The position numbers and the translations under genes were made by a program. The notes below the pieces were generated by a model. That model was not told the DNA's origin and made no database searches. It saw only the letters and a program-made list of their open reading frames with translations. From Burkholderia cenocepacia (GTDB lineage Bacteria > Pseudomonadota > Gammaproteobacteria > Burkholderiales > Burkholderiaceae): DNA of 64,000 nt. Where the stretch lies: the NCBI RefSeq assembly GCF_900446215.1, contig NZ_UAQZ01000015.1, forward strand, positions 124,001 to 188,000, given 5' to 3'. This document shows, piece after piece, positions 35,705 through 43,378 of the stretch. Each line of letters begins with the position of its first letter. Positions within the stretch are counted from its first letter, which is position 1.

Positions 35705-36928
35705 GTGAACCCTCTCCTGCTCTCGCACTTCACCGCCACCAGCTGCATCGGCCGCGGCCTCGACGCGACCCTCGATGCGCTGCGCCGCGCCCGCGGCGGG
35801 CTCGTGCCGTGCAACTTCGAGCGCGCGGATCTCGACACGTGGATCGGCGCGGTGGACGGCGTCGATGCGCACCCCGTGCGCGCCGATCTCGCCGACTTCG
35901 AATGCCGCAACAACCGCCTCGCGCAACTCGGCCTGACGCAGGACGGCTTCGACGCCCGCGTCGCGGCGGCCGCCGCGCGCTACGGCGCCGCACGCATCGG
36001 CGTGTTCGTCGGCACGAGCACGGCCGGCATCCTCGAAACCGAACGCGCGTACCAGCGCCGCGATCCGTCGAGCGGCGCGCTGCCGGCCGATTTCCGCTAT
36101 GCGCACACGCACAACCCGTATTCGCCGGCCGCGTTCGTGCGCGCGTATTTCGCGCTGCGCGGGCCGGCGATGGCGATCTCGTCCGCGTGTTCGTCCGGCG
36201 CGAAGGCGTTCGGCTCCGCGCGCCGCATGATCGAGGCCGGGCTGATCGACGCGGCCGTCGTCGGCGGCGTCGATTCGCTGTGCCTGACGACGCTGTACGG
36301 CTTCAATTCGCTCGAACTGCTGTCGCGCCGGCCATGCCGGCCGTTCGACACGGCACGCGACGGCATCTCGATCGGCGAGGCCGCCGCGTTCGCGCTCGTC
36401 GAACGTGTGCCCGACCCGCCCGCTGCGCTCGACGACGACGCGATCCTGCTGCTCGGCATCGGCGAATCGAGCGATGCGCATCACATGTCGTCGCCGCATC
36501 CGGAAGGGCTCGGCGCGCGCGCCGCGATCGAGCAGGCGCTCGCGTCCGCCGGCCTCGGCGCGCACGATATCGACTACGTGAACCTGCACGGCACCGCGAC
36601 CCCGAGCAACGATGCAGCGGAAAGCCGCGCGCTCGGCGCGCTGTTCGCCCGCACGCCGTGCAGCTCGACGAAGGGCGCGACCGGCCACACGCTGGGCGCG
36701 GCCGGCGCGCTGGAGGCGATCGTCGCCGCGCTCGCGCTGCAGGAGCAGTTCGTGCCGGCCGGCGTCAACACGACGCAGCCCGACCCGGCGCTCGTCGCCG
36801 ACTACGTGCTCGCGAGCCGCGACACGCGCGTGCGCGCCGTCCTCTCCAATTCGTTCGGCTTCGGCGGCACGAATTGCAGCCTGATCCTCGGCCGCGCCCG
36901 GCACGTGGCCGGTCGCGCCCGCCGTTGA
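35705..36928 (+). CDS. Beta-ketoacyl-ACP synthase of the aryl polyene cluster
   Basis: The 407-residue FabF-like condensing enzyme has a complete Cys-His-His triad: Cys162 in SSACSSGAKAF, His295 in NLHGTATPSND and His328 in TKGATGHTLGAAG. It extends the aryl chain by two carbons per cycle using malonyl-ACP. The start is GTG at 35705. It is followed after eight bases by a synthase-like protein without this triad, an arrangement like type II polyketide KS-CLF pairs, which suggests the two form a heterodimer. Confidence 0.9.
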   Translation: MNPLLLSHFTATSCIGRGLDATLDALRRARGGLVPCNFERADLDTWIGAVDGVDAHPVRADLADFECRNNRLAQLGLTQDGFDARVAAAAARYGAARIGVFVGTSTAGILETERAYQRRDPSSGALPADFRYAHTHNPYSPAAFVRAYFALRGPAMAISSACSSGAKAFGSARRMIEAGLIDAAVVGGVDSLCLTTLYGFNSLELLSRRPCRPFDTARDGISIGEAAAFALVERVPDPPAALDDDAILLLGIGESSDAHHMSSPHPEGLGARAAIEQALASAGLGAHDIDYVNLHGTATPSNDAAESRALGALFARTPCSSTKGATGHTLGAAGALEAIVAALALQEQFVPAGVNTTQPDPALVADYVLASRDTRVRAVLSNSFGFGGTNCSLILGRARHVAGRARR

Positions 36929-36936
36929 GGCCCGCC

Positions 36937-37755
36937 ATGACACTCACCGCGTTCATCGAAAGCGTCGGCCTCGTCGGGCCGGGACTGACCGACTGGCCGC
37001 ACGCGGCCGACGTGCTCGCGGGCCGCGCACCCTACGCGGCCGTCCGCACCGAACTGCCGCCGCCCGCCGGGCTGCCGTCCGCCGAGCGGCGTCGCACGGG
37101 CCCCGTCGTGCGCGCCGCGCTCGCGGTCGGCCACGCGGCGGTGGCCGCGAGCGGCCGCGATGCCGCGACGCTCGCGACCGTGTTCAGCGCATCCGGCGGC
37201 GACGGCCAGAACTGCCACGCGATCTGCGAAACGCTCGCCGGCGACGATCGCCAGCTGTCGCCGACCCGCTTCCACAACTCGGTGCACAACGCCCCGGCCG
37301 GCTACTGGAGCATCGCGACCCGCGCGATGGCGACGTCGAACGTGCTGTGCGCGCACGACGGCAGCTTTGCCGCCGGCCTGCTCGAAAGCCTGTGCCAGGT
37401 CGTCGTCGATCGCGTGCCGAGCCTGCTGATCGCGTACGACACCGACTATCCGGAACCGCTGCGTGCGGTGCGGCCGATCGGCGACGCGTTCGGCGTCGCG
37501 CTCGTGTTCGCGCCGGAAGCGAGCGAACGCACGCTCGCCCGCATCGACGTGCAGCTCACCGATGCGCCCGCCACGACGCTCGCGCATGCCGAGCTCGACG
37601 CACTGCGCGCCGGCAATCCGGCCGCCCGCGTGCTGCCGCTGCTTGACGCGCTCGCCACGCGGCAATCGACGCGCGTCGTGCTCGACTACCTGGCCGATAC
37701 GCGCGTGCAGGTCGACGTCGCGATGCCCGACTCTTTCGCGGAGCGCGCGCGATGA
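36937..37755 (+). CDS. Chain-length-factor-like ketosynthase partner
   Basis: The 272-residue protein belongs to the beta-ketoacyl-synthase-like group found only next to aryl polyene ketosynthases (Ketoacyl-synt_2 type). It lacks the normal active site: where the KS has SSACSSGAKAF this protein reads TSNVLCAHDGSFAAG, and no HGT or GHT histidine motifs follow. A role as structural or length-determining subunit is therefore more likely than catalysis. Conserved blocks are SPTRFHNSVHNAPAGYWSI and PSLLIAYDTDYPEPL. Its stop overlaps the following dehydratase start. Confidence 0.8.
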   Translation: MTLTAFIESVGLVGPGLTDWPHAADVLAGRAPYAAVRTELPPPAGLPSAERRRTGPVVRAALAVGHAAVAASGRDAATLATVFSASGGDGQNCHAICETLAGDDRQLSPTRFHNSVHNAPAGYWSIATRAMATSNVLCAHDGSFAAGLLESLCQVVVDRVPSLLIAYDTDYPEPLRAVRPIGDAFGVALVFAPEASERTLARIDVQLTDAPATTLAHAELDALRAGNPAARVLPLLDALATRQSTRVVLDYLADTRVQVDVAMPDSFAERAR

Positions 37756-38255
37756 CCACGACGGTCGTATTGACCGCGCCGCTCGACCACGCGTGGATTG
37801 CCGCGCACATTCCGCACGCCGGCACGATGTGCGTGCTCGATTCGGTCGATGCGTGGGATGCCGAACGAATTCGCTGCACCGCGACGAGCCACCGCGATCC
37901 GCACAACCCGCTGCGCGCGCACGGGCGGCTCGCGTCGGTCTGCGGCATCGAGTACGCGGCGCAGGCGATGGCCGTACACGGCGCGCTGCTCGGTGCGCAT
38001 GAGGCGCGCCCGCGCGCCGGCTATCTCGCGAGCGTGCGCAACGTCGACGCGTTCGTCGACCGGCTCGACACCTTCGAGCAGCCGCTCACCGTCGACGCGG
38101 AACGCATGAGCGGCGACGGCCGCTCGGTGCTGTACGGCTTCGCGCTGCGCTGCGGCGAGCGCGTGCTGCTGTCCGGCCGCGCGGCGGTGATGCTCGACGC
38201 ATCGGCCGCCGGCGCGTTTCAACCGGCGCCCGCCGGCAACACGAATCCTCGATGA
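37752..38255 (+). CDS. ApeP-like 3-hydroxyacyl-ACP dehydratase
   Basis: The 167-residue hotdog-fold protein has the catalytic-type His in IAAHIPHAGTMCVLDSV and the acidic residue in SVCGIEYAAQAMAVHG, matching the ApeP/FabZ-like dehydratases of aryl polyene clusters. Together with the dehydratase half of the fused ligase it gives this cluster two dehydratase domains, as is usual for all-trans polyene synthesis where two different hotdog proteins may pair. The gene overlaps both neighbours by four bases. Confidence 0.85.
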   Translation: MTTTVVLTAPLDHAWIAAHIPHAGTMCVLDSVDAWDAERIRCTATSHRDPHNPLRAHGRLASVCGIEYAAQAMAVHGALLGAHEARPRAGYLASVRNVDAFVDRLDTFEQPLTVDAERMSGDGRSVLYGFALRCGERVLLSGRAAVMLDASAAGAFQPAPAGNTNPR

Positions 38256-38581
38256 AGAGGCTTACCTCAAGGAAACCGGTCGTGAAAGTTCGTCAGTTCA
38301 TTGGCGCCGCGCTCGTTCTGGCGCTGCTCGGCCCGCTCGCCCACGCGGACATGTCGGAAGTGAAGCAGGACATCAAGCGCGATTCGAAGGAAGCCGCGCA
38401 CAAGACCGGCGACGCGGCGCGCAGCTTCGGCCACGCGACCGCGAGCGCCGCGAAGGCGGTCGGGCACGGCGTCGCGCATGCGTCGCGCGAAGGCTGGGAA
38501 GCCACCAAGCGCACGACGAAGCGGATCTTCCACAAGAACGACTCGGGCGAGTCTGCCGGAAAGAGCGAAAGGAACGACTGA
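38252..38581 (+). CDS. Small exported Ala/Lys-rich protein at the end of the aryl polyene operon
   Basis: The 109-residue protein has an N-terminal signal sequence (VRQFIGAALVLALLGPLAHA, cleavage likely after AHA). The short mature part is helical and rich in Ala, Lys, His and Ser, with repeated DAARSFGHATASAAKAVGHG-like spacing. No family with a defined function is recognised. The ATG overlaps the dehydratase stop (ATGA); a GTG at 38282 with AAGGA eight bases ahead is an attractive alternative that shortens the signal peptide to the normal size. Operon membership suggests a role in pigment export or envelope binding, which is unproven. Confidence 0.7.
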   Translation: MKRLTSRKPVVKVRQFIGAALVLALLGPLAHADMSEVKQDIKRDSKEAAHKTGDAARSFGHATASAAKAVGHGVAHASREGWEATKRTTKRIFHKNDSGESAGKSERND

Positions 38582-38682
38582 TCGCGCATCCCGCGCGCGT
38601 GGCCGACGGCATGCGCGCGGGGCATGACAGCCCATCGATCGCCGATCGAGCGTTCACCGATCGCGACGCGTCGGCGCCGCGC

Positions 38683-38889
38683 TCAGCGTGCACCGCGCAT
38701 GCGGCGCAACGACCGCGCCGGCCTGCGCGCGAAGCACTTGCCGTACGCGACGAGCCAGCAATCGCGATGATCGAAATTCCGCAGCAGCCGCGCGCGGCGC
38801 CGCTCGAGCCAGTAGAGCGCGATCGCCATCGTCAGCGCGACGGCCAGTGCCGAGCCGCCGATCACGAGTCCCATCCAGGTGTCGCCCAT
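38683..38889 (-). CDS. Small single-span membrane protein
   Basis: The 68-residue protein has one hydrophobic helix (about residues 7-27, GLVIGGSALAVALTMAIALYW) followed by a strongly basic C-terminus. GGAGAA stands six bases before the ATG, which supports a real gene. It lies 105 bases after phaB on the same strand and converges with the end of the aryl polyene operon. The function is unknown; no family is recognised. Confidence 0.55.
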   Translation of the reverse strand: MGDTWMGLVIGGSALAVALTMAIALYWLERRRARLLRNFDHRDCWLVAYGKCFARRPARSLRRMRGAR

Positions 38890-38994
38890 GCGTTCTCCGG
38901 AATGCGAGGCCGAAGCGGCGCGCCTGCCGCTTCGGCACGGAATGGTGCGGAACGCGGCCCGCCCGGGCGCGAACGCCGTGCGGGCCGCCGCGCG

Positions 38995-39738
38995 TCAGTG
39001 CATGTGCTGACCGCCGTTGATCGCGATGTTGGAGCCCGTCACGAAGCCGGCCTCCTCCGAGCACAGATAGGCCACCAGCGCCGCGACTTCCTCGGGCTTG
39101 CCGAGCCGGCCCGCCGGAATCTGCGGGAGGATCTTCGTGTCGAGGATGTCCTGCGGGATCGCGGTGACCATCTTCGTCGCGAGATAGCCGGGCGACACCG
39201 TGTTCACCGTCACGCCCTTGCGCGCGATCTCCAGCGCGAGCGATTTCGTGAAGCCGTGCATGCCGGCCTTCGCGGCCGCATAGTTGGTCTGGCCGACCGA
39301 CCCCTTCGAGCCGTTCACCGACGAGATGTTGACGATGCGGCCCCAGCCGCGCTCGACCATGCCGTCGCAGACAGGCTTCGTCATGTTGAACACGGAGTCG
39401 AGGTTGGTGCGGATCACGGCATCCCAGTTGACCTTGTCGAGCTTGCGCAGCGTCATGTCGCGCGTGATGCCCGCATTGTTCACGAGAATGTCGACCGGGC
39501 CGACGTCCCGCACGATCTTCTCGATGCATTGCTGGCATGAATCGTGATCGGCCACGTCCACCGGATACGCATGGAATTCGCGGCCGGCCGCATGCATCTC
39601 GGTCAGCCAGCGGTCCGCGCCGGTGTTGTTCGGCGAATACGTGACGACTACCCGATGACCCGCGTCGTTCAACCTGATGCTGACCGCTTCGCCGAGGCCG
39701 CCCATCCCACCCGTCACAACTGCAATTCGCTTAGTCAT
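38995..39738 (-). CDS. phaB: Acetoacetyl-CoA reductase (PhaB)
   Basis: The 247-residue NADPH-dependent short-chain dehydrogenase reduces acetoacetyl-CoA to (R)-3-hydroxybutyryl-CoA for polyhydroxybutyrate synthesis. It has VTGGMGGLGEA at the N-terminus, NNAGITRDMTLRKL, the PhaB-typical ISSVNGSKGSVGQTNYAAAKAG (catalytic Ser, Tyr, Lys) and SPGYLATKMV. It follows phaA on the same strand after a 210-base gap containing a stable hairpin. No Shine-Dalgarno is evident directly before the ATG. Confidence 0.92.
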   Translation of the reverse strand: MTKRIAVVTGGMGGLGEAVSIRLNDAGHRVVVTYSPNNTGADRWLTEMHAAGREFHAYPVDVADHDSCQQCIEKIVRDVGPVDILVNNAGITRDMTLRKLDKVNWDAVIRTNLDSVFNMTKPVCDGMVERGWGRIVNISSVNGSKGSVGQTNYAAAKAGMHGFTKSLALEIARKGVTVNTVSPGYLATKMVTAIPQDILDTKILPQIPAGRLGKPEEVAALVAYLCSEEAGFVTGSNIAINGGQHMH

Positions 39739-39776
39739 ACTATGAATTACCGACAAAAAAGTAATCGATGAAAGGC

Positions 39777-39807
39777 GGGGCGACGGCATCGGACATGCCG
39801 CCGCCCC
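39777..39807 (-). other. Stable intergenic hairpin between phaA and phaB
   Basis: Read on the minus strand, GGGGCGGCGGCAT pairs with ATGCCGTCGCCCC (one G-U in RNA) around a five-base loop. A run of six T lies about 15 bases further. It could be an mRNA-processing or partial termination signal that sets different levels of the two enzymes. Confidence 0.5.
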
Positions 39808-39948
39808 ACCGCTTCGATGCGCAGCCCCCGCCCGCTTCGCGGACGCGTCGCGCATCGGCACCGCGCTTTGTTGTTGACTGCCTGTGTTGCGCGAAAACCG
39901 TCCGGCTCGCCCGCGGCACTGGCCCACGCCGCAAAGCGAACCGTGTCG

Positions 39949-41142
39949 TCAGGCCGCTGCTCCGACGCGCTCGACCGCGAGCGCGACGCCCATCCCGCCG
40001 CCGATGCACAGCGACGCCAGCCCGCGCTTCGCATCGCGCTTGACCATCTCGTGCAGCAGCGTCACCAGGATCCGGCAGCCCGACGCACCGATCGGGTGGC
40101 CGATCGCGATCGCCCCGCCGTTCACGTTCACCTTCGACGTGTCCCAGCCCATCTGCTTGTGCACCGCCAGCGCCTGCGCCGCGAACGCCTCGTTGATCTC
40201 CATCAGGTCCAGGTCGCCCGGCGTCCAGCCCGCGCGCTCCAGCGCACGGCGCGACGCCGGCACCGGGCCCATGCCCATCACGCTCGGGTCCACGCCCGCG
40301 TTCGCATACGCCTTGATCCGCGCCAGCGGCGTCAGGCCCAAGGCGGCTGCCTTCTGCGCCGACATCACCAGCACCGCCGCCGCTCCATCGTTCAGCCCCG
40401 ACGCGTTCGCCGCCGTCACCGAGCCGTCCTTCGCGAACGCCGGCTTCAGCCCCGCCAGCGACTCCGCCGTCACGCCGTGACGCACGAACTCGTCCGTCGC
40501 GAACTGCAGCGGCTCGCCCTTGCGTTGCGGAATCGACACCGGCACGATCTCGTCGTCGAAGCGCCCGGCCTTCTGCGCGGCTTCCGCCTTGTTCTGCGAC
40601 AGCGCCGCGAACGCGTCCTGCTCTTCGCGCGTGATCCCGTATTCCTTCGCGACGTTCTCCGCCGTGATCCCCATGTGGTACTGGTTGTACACGTCCCACA
40701 GCCCGTCGACGATCATCGTGTCGACCAGCTTCGCGTCGCCCATCCGGAACCCGTCGCGCGAGCCCGGCAGCACGTGCGGCGACGCGCTCATGTTCTCCTG
40801 GCCACCCGCGATCACGATCTCCGCGTCGCCCGCGACGATCGCGTTCGCCGCCAGCATCACGGCCTTCAGGCCCGAGCCGCACACCTTGTTGATCGTCATC
40901 CCCGGCACGGCGTTCGGCAGCCCCGCCTTGATCAGCGACTGCCGCGCCGGGTTCTGCCCGGAGCCGGCCGTCAGCACCTGGCCCATGATCACTTCGCTGA
41001 CCTGCTCGGGCTTCACGCCCGCACGCTCCAGCACTGCGCGGATCACCGTCGCGCCCAGTTCGGGCGCCGCAACCTTCGCCAGCGAGCCGCCGAATTTGCC
41101 GACCGCGGTCCGCGCGGCCGATACGATCACTACATCCGTCAT
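39949..41142 (-). CDS. phaA: Acetyl-CoA acetyltransferase (beta-ketothiolase, PhaA-type)
   Basis: The 397-residue thiolase condenses two acetyl-CoA to acetoacetyl-CoA. The acyl-accepting Cys88 is in NKVCGSGLKAV, and the C-terminal active site has GHPIGASG (His) and CIGGGMG (Cys). MQ-ENMSASPHVLPGSR is typical of PhaA-type thiolases. The ATG at 41142 has AGGA nearby. It precedes phaB in transcription order and follows the phasin gene; no PHB synthase (phaC) lies between, so the synthase must be elsewhere. Assignment as PhaA rests on the phaB and phasin neighbours. Confidence 0.9.
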   Translation of the reverse strand: MTDVVIVSAARTAVGKFGGSLAKVAAPELGATVIRAVLERAGVKPEQVSEVIMGQVLTAGSGQNPARQSLIKAGLPNAVPGMTINKVCGSGLKAVMLAANAIVAGDAEIVIAGGQENMSASPHVLPGSRDGFRMGDAKLVDTMIVDGLWDVYNQYHMGITAENVAKEYGITREEQDAFAALSQNKAEAAQKAGRFDDEIVPVSIPQRKGEPLQFATDEFVRHGVTAESLAGLKPAFAKDGSVTAANASGLNDGAAAVLVMSAQKAAALGLTPLARIKAYANAGVDPSVMGMGPVPASRRALERAGWTPGDLDLMEINEAFAAQALAVHKQMGWDTSKVNVNGGAIAIGHPIGASGCRILVTLLHEMVKRDAKRGLASLCIGGGMGVALAVERVGAAA

Positions 41143-41386
41143 GTTCAATTCCTGCATCGAAATCAGTTCGTCGTTGTGACGCCGGCACGGGGCGACGGCG
41201 CGCGTCGGGCCAACCGGTGCGATCGCGGTCGCGGTCGCGCGCCGTGTTGGCGGGCGGCGCCTGTTCGCACCGGCGGCACGACACACCGCCGCACGGGCAA
41301 CCGTGCACGGGCGTCTTGCGGCGCATCGGACGCTCGCCGGCCCCCGCGTGGCACACGCGGCGCCGGCGCCGTCCGGCGCCGATCAA

Positions 41387-41412
41387 GCGTGTCGCGCCTG
41401 CGCGCGACACGC
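41387..41412 (-). other. Hairpin downstream of phasin gene
   Basis: GCGTGTCGCG and CGCGACACGC form a perfect ten-base-pair stem with a six-base loop, about 20 bases beyond the phasin stop. There is no T-run, so it may protect the 3' end of the phasin message or act with Rho. Confidence 0.45.
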
Positions 41413-41429
41413 GTTCAGCACGCGTTCAG
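41408..41429. repeat. 11-base tandem duplication after phasin gene
   Basis: CACGCGTTCAG occurs twice head-to-tail, immediately beside the phasin stop codon and overlapping the end of the hairpin at 41387-41412. Confidence 0.7.
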
Positions 41430-41430
41430 A

Positions 41431-42015
41431 TCACGCAGCCGATTCGCGCGCAGCCGCGGCGTCCTTGCGGGCGGCCGCAGCCGTCTGCTTGGCACCGCGC
41501 GTGGCCGTTTCGCTGACTGCATCGAAACCGCTCTGCGCCGCTTCGATCGCCTGCCCCGTCGCTGCACGCACGGAGTCGGCCGCGGCGGTCGCCGCGGACA
41601 ACGCCGAATTCAGCGCGGCCACCACCGGCGCCGAGCCGGCCGGTGCGTGCTTCGACAGTTCGCCGAGCACGTCCTTCAGGCGCTTGTCGTTCTGTTCGTA
41701 CTGGGCCTGCGCGACCTTCGCCCACTCGGATTGCGTCGACACCGCGATGTCGAACAGATGGCGGCCATACGACACGACCTTGCCGGCCGCTTCCTGCGGC
41801 GCGGCGACCTGCTGCGCGAAGCCCGCGGCCGGGTTGTTGCCGTTGAACGCGTTCTTCAGCTTGTCCTCGTATTCCTCGAGCGCCGTGCGGGCCGCTTGCA
41901 GGTTGAGTTCGACGACGGCCTCGAAACCGTGGATCGCCGGACGGGCGATCGCGAACCAGGCGGCGATACCGGATTGATAATCGGCGGCGAGTTTTTCGGG
42001 GGCAAATACGGACAT
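41431..42015 (-). CDS. phaP: Phasin (PHB granule surface protein)
   Basis: The 194-residue protein fits the phasin family: it is almost entirely helical, with an N-terminal FAPEKLAADYQSGIAAWFAIA, a central heptad-like SEWAKVAQAQYEQNDKRLKDVLGELSKHAPAGSAP and an Ala/Lys-rich tail resembling histone-like tails (TAAAARKDAAAARESAA). Phasins coat polyhydroxybutyrate granules and stabilise them. AGGAGCG precedes the ATG. The gene follows an AT-rich promoter region and is transcribed towards phaA and phaB. Confidence 0.9.
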   Translation of the reverse strand: MSVFAPEKLAADYQSGIAAWFAIARPAIHGFEAVVELNLQAARTALEEYEDKLKNAFNGNNPAAGFAQQVAAPQEAAGKVVSYGRHLFDIAVSTQSEWAKVAQAQYEQNDKRLKDVLGELSKHAPAGSAPVVAALNSALSAATAAADSVRAATGQAIEAAQSGFDAVSETATRGAKQTAAAARKDAAAARESAA

Positions 42016-42144
42016 CGGGCACGCTCCTGTTAGCAATGCGAGAGACGACGTAAAGAAAAATGGAAGCTTGATCGACAGCGCTTCCTTATTGACGACCCGT
42101 ACCTGTTTGAGCACGAGCGGTTGAAGGAAGTCATTTTAGAGCGA

Positions 42145-42159
42145 TTAATTGTCAATTAA
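42145..42159. promoter_or_regulatory. Palindromic operator candidate ahead of phasin gene
   Basis: TTAATTGTCAATTAA is an inverted repeat with seven-base arms around one T. On the minus strand it includes TTGACA, a perfect -35 box, pointing towards the phasin gene, so a repressor binding here would block a promoter. No well-spaced -10 box could be confirmed. Confidence 0.45.
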
Positions 42160-42378
42160 ATGGCATTAATGATAGGTATAAACCCTTATTACCCTTTAGA
42201 GCGGCCGCCGTAGCCCGGCGCGCCGACATCGCGGGCAGGATGCCCGCACGCTCCGCCCCGCAATGCCTTTTTACCTTTTTACAGCATAGCGCATCGTGAC
42301 ATCGCGCAATATTTACCAATCCATTATTCCGTTTATTAGAAAACCGGCCCTCATTAAAAATGGAGTGGCCGCCGATGT

Positions 42379-42428
42379 AATCGTTTTTTCGGGATTTATT
42401 ATGAAATCGTTTTCTGGATTATTAATGA
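42379..42428. repeat. Imperfect direct repeat in AT-rich region
   Basis: Two adjacent segments, 42379-42404 and 42405-42428, share the pattern AATCGTTTT, then GGATT, then ATTA and ATGA with small insertions. It may be decayed sequence duplication or paired binding sites. Confidence 0.4.
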
Positions 42429-42461
42429 CGAATTCAATGATCGGATGAATTACGGTCGCGA

Positions 42462-42487
42462 TAAAAACGAGGCCGCTCGAAGCGGCC
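42462..42487 (-). terminator. Rho-independent terminator of the ParA gene
   Basis: On the minus strand GGCCGCT and its complement form a seven-base-pair stem with a three-base loop, followed by TCGTTTTTAT. It is 25 bases beyond the stop of the ParA-family gene. Confidence 0.75.
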
Positions 42488-42512
42488 TTGGTCGATGCGG
42501 TGAAGCGGGGGG

Positions 42513-43277
42513 TCAGCCGGCCAGTTCGCGATGCAGCGCGCGGAATTCCTGCGCGAGCTTGTGGGTCGGCTCGAGATGGATCACCGGCGTCGACTGCTGA
42601 TGCGATTCGCGGATCTTCACCGACGCGGACAACCGCGACGCGAGCACCGGCAGCCCTTCGTCGACGAGTTCGTTGACCAGCCGTTGCGGCAGGCTCGCGC
42701 GCGGCTGGAACTGGTTGATGACGATCCCTTCGACTTCGAGCGCCGCGTTGTGGTCCTGCTGGATTTCCTTCACGTTCTCGAGCAGCGTGTACAGCGCGCG
42801 GCGCGAGAAATCGTCGCAGTCGAACGGGATCAGGCAGCGCTCGACCGCGATCAGCGCCGAGCGCGTATAGAAGTTCAGCGCGGGCGGCGTGTCGATGTAC
42901 ACCGCATCGTAAGTGTCGAGCTCGTTGAGCGCGTCGCGCAGCTTGTAGATCTTGTAGCGCGATTCGAGCTTGCCGTGCAGCGTGTCGAGATCCGGATGCG
43001 CGGGCATCACGTCGAGTCCGTCGAACGGGGTCGCGTGGATGAACGACGCGATGTCGACCGGCCGGAAGTTGAAGGTCAGCGCGGTTTCGAAGAAACCGGC
43101 CACGCCCGGTTGCGCGTCGGCCGCCGCGTCGCCGAGCAGGTAGCGCGTCGAGTTCGCCTGCGCATCGAGATCGATGACGAGCGTGCGCAATCCTTCGCTC
43201 GCGCTGATCGCCGCCAGGTTGCAGACGATCGTCGACTTGCCCACGCCGCCCTTCTGGTTGAATACGACCCGCCGCAT
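42513..43277 (-). CDS. ParA-family ATPase (orphan)
   Basis: The 254-residue protein is a deviant-Walker ATPase: KGGVGKST at residues 9-16, VIDLDAQANSTRYL (Walker A' / switch I region) and DAVYIDTPPALNF (Walker B). ParA proteins position DNA or large particles on the nucoid. No ParB gene is adjacent, so it is not an ordinary chromosome or plasmid partition pair. Its location beside the phasin gene makes a link with PHB granule distribution conceivable, but this is a guess from neighbourhood. It is transcribed towards the AT-rich region and ends at a terminator. Confidence 0.88.
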   Translation of the reverse strand: MRRVVFNQKGGVGKSTIVCNLAAISASEGLRTLVIDLDAQANSTRYLLGDAAADAQPGVAGFFETALTFNFRPVDIASFIHATPFDGLDVMPAHPDLDTLHGKLESRYKIYKLRDALNELDTYDAVYIDTPPALNFYTRSALIAVERCLIPFDCDDFSRRALYTLLENVKEIQQDHNAALEVEGIVINQFQPRASLPQRLVNELVDEGLPVLASRLSASVKIRESHQQSTPVIHLEPTHKLAQEFRALHRELAG

Positions 43278-43378
43278 GGTGTCCCCTCGCTCGAAACGTC
43301 GAAACGGCCAGCTTAGCGGGTCAATCATGGCGACCGCGTGACGCAGGTCGAATTGGACGCGACAGTGCGCGCCACGCG

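Larger units (their letters stand above)
42016..42512. promoter_or_regulatory. AT-rich phasin promoter region, no gene
   Basis: This 497-base gap is far richer in A and T than the rest of the window and has no credible gene. It contains a perfect palindrome at 42145-42159, a hairpin GCGGGCA-GGA-TGCCCGC at 42231-42247 followed after a gap by T-rich sequence, an imperfect direct repeat at 42379-42428 and the ParA-gene terminator at 42462-42487. Confidence 0.5.

Noticed and set aside
42125..42165. A complete strong promoter resembling the E. coli trp promoter ahead of phasin
   Set aside because: TTGACAATTAATC is present on the minus strand, but the TAAAAT box follows after only 11 bases, so the pair cannot work as a normal sigma-70 promoter.
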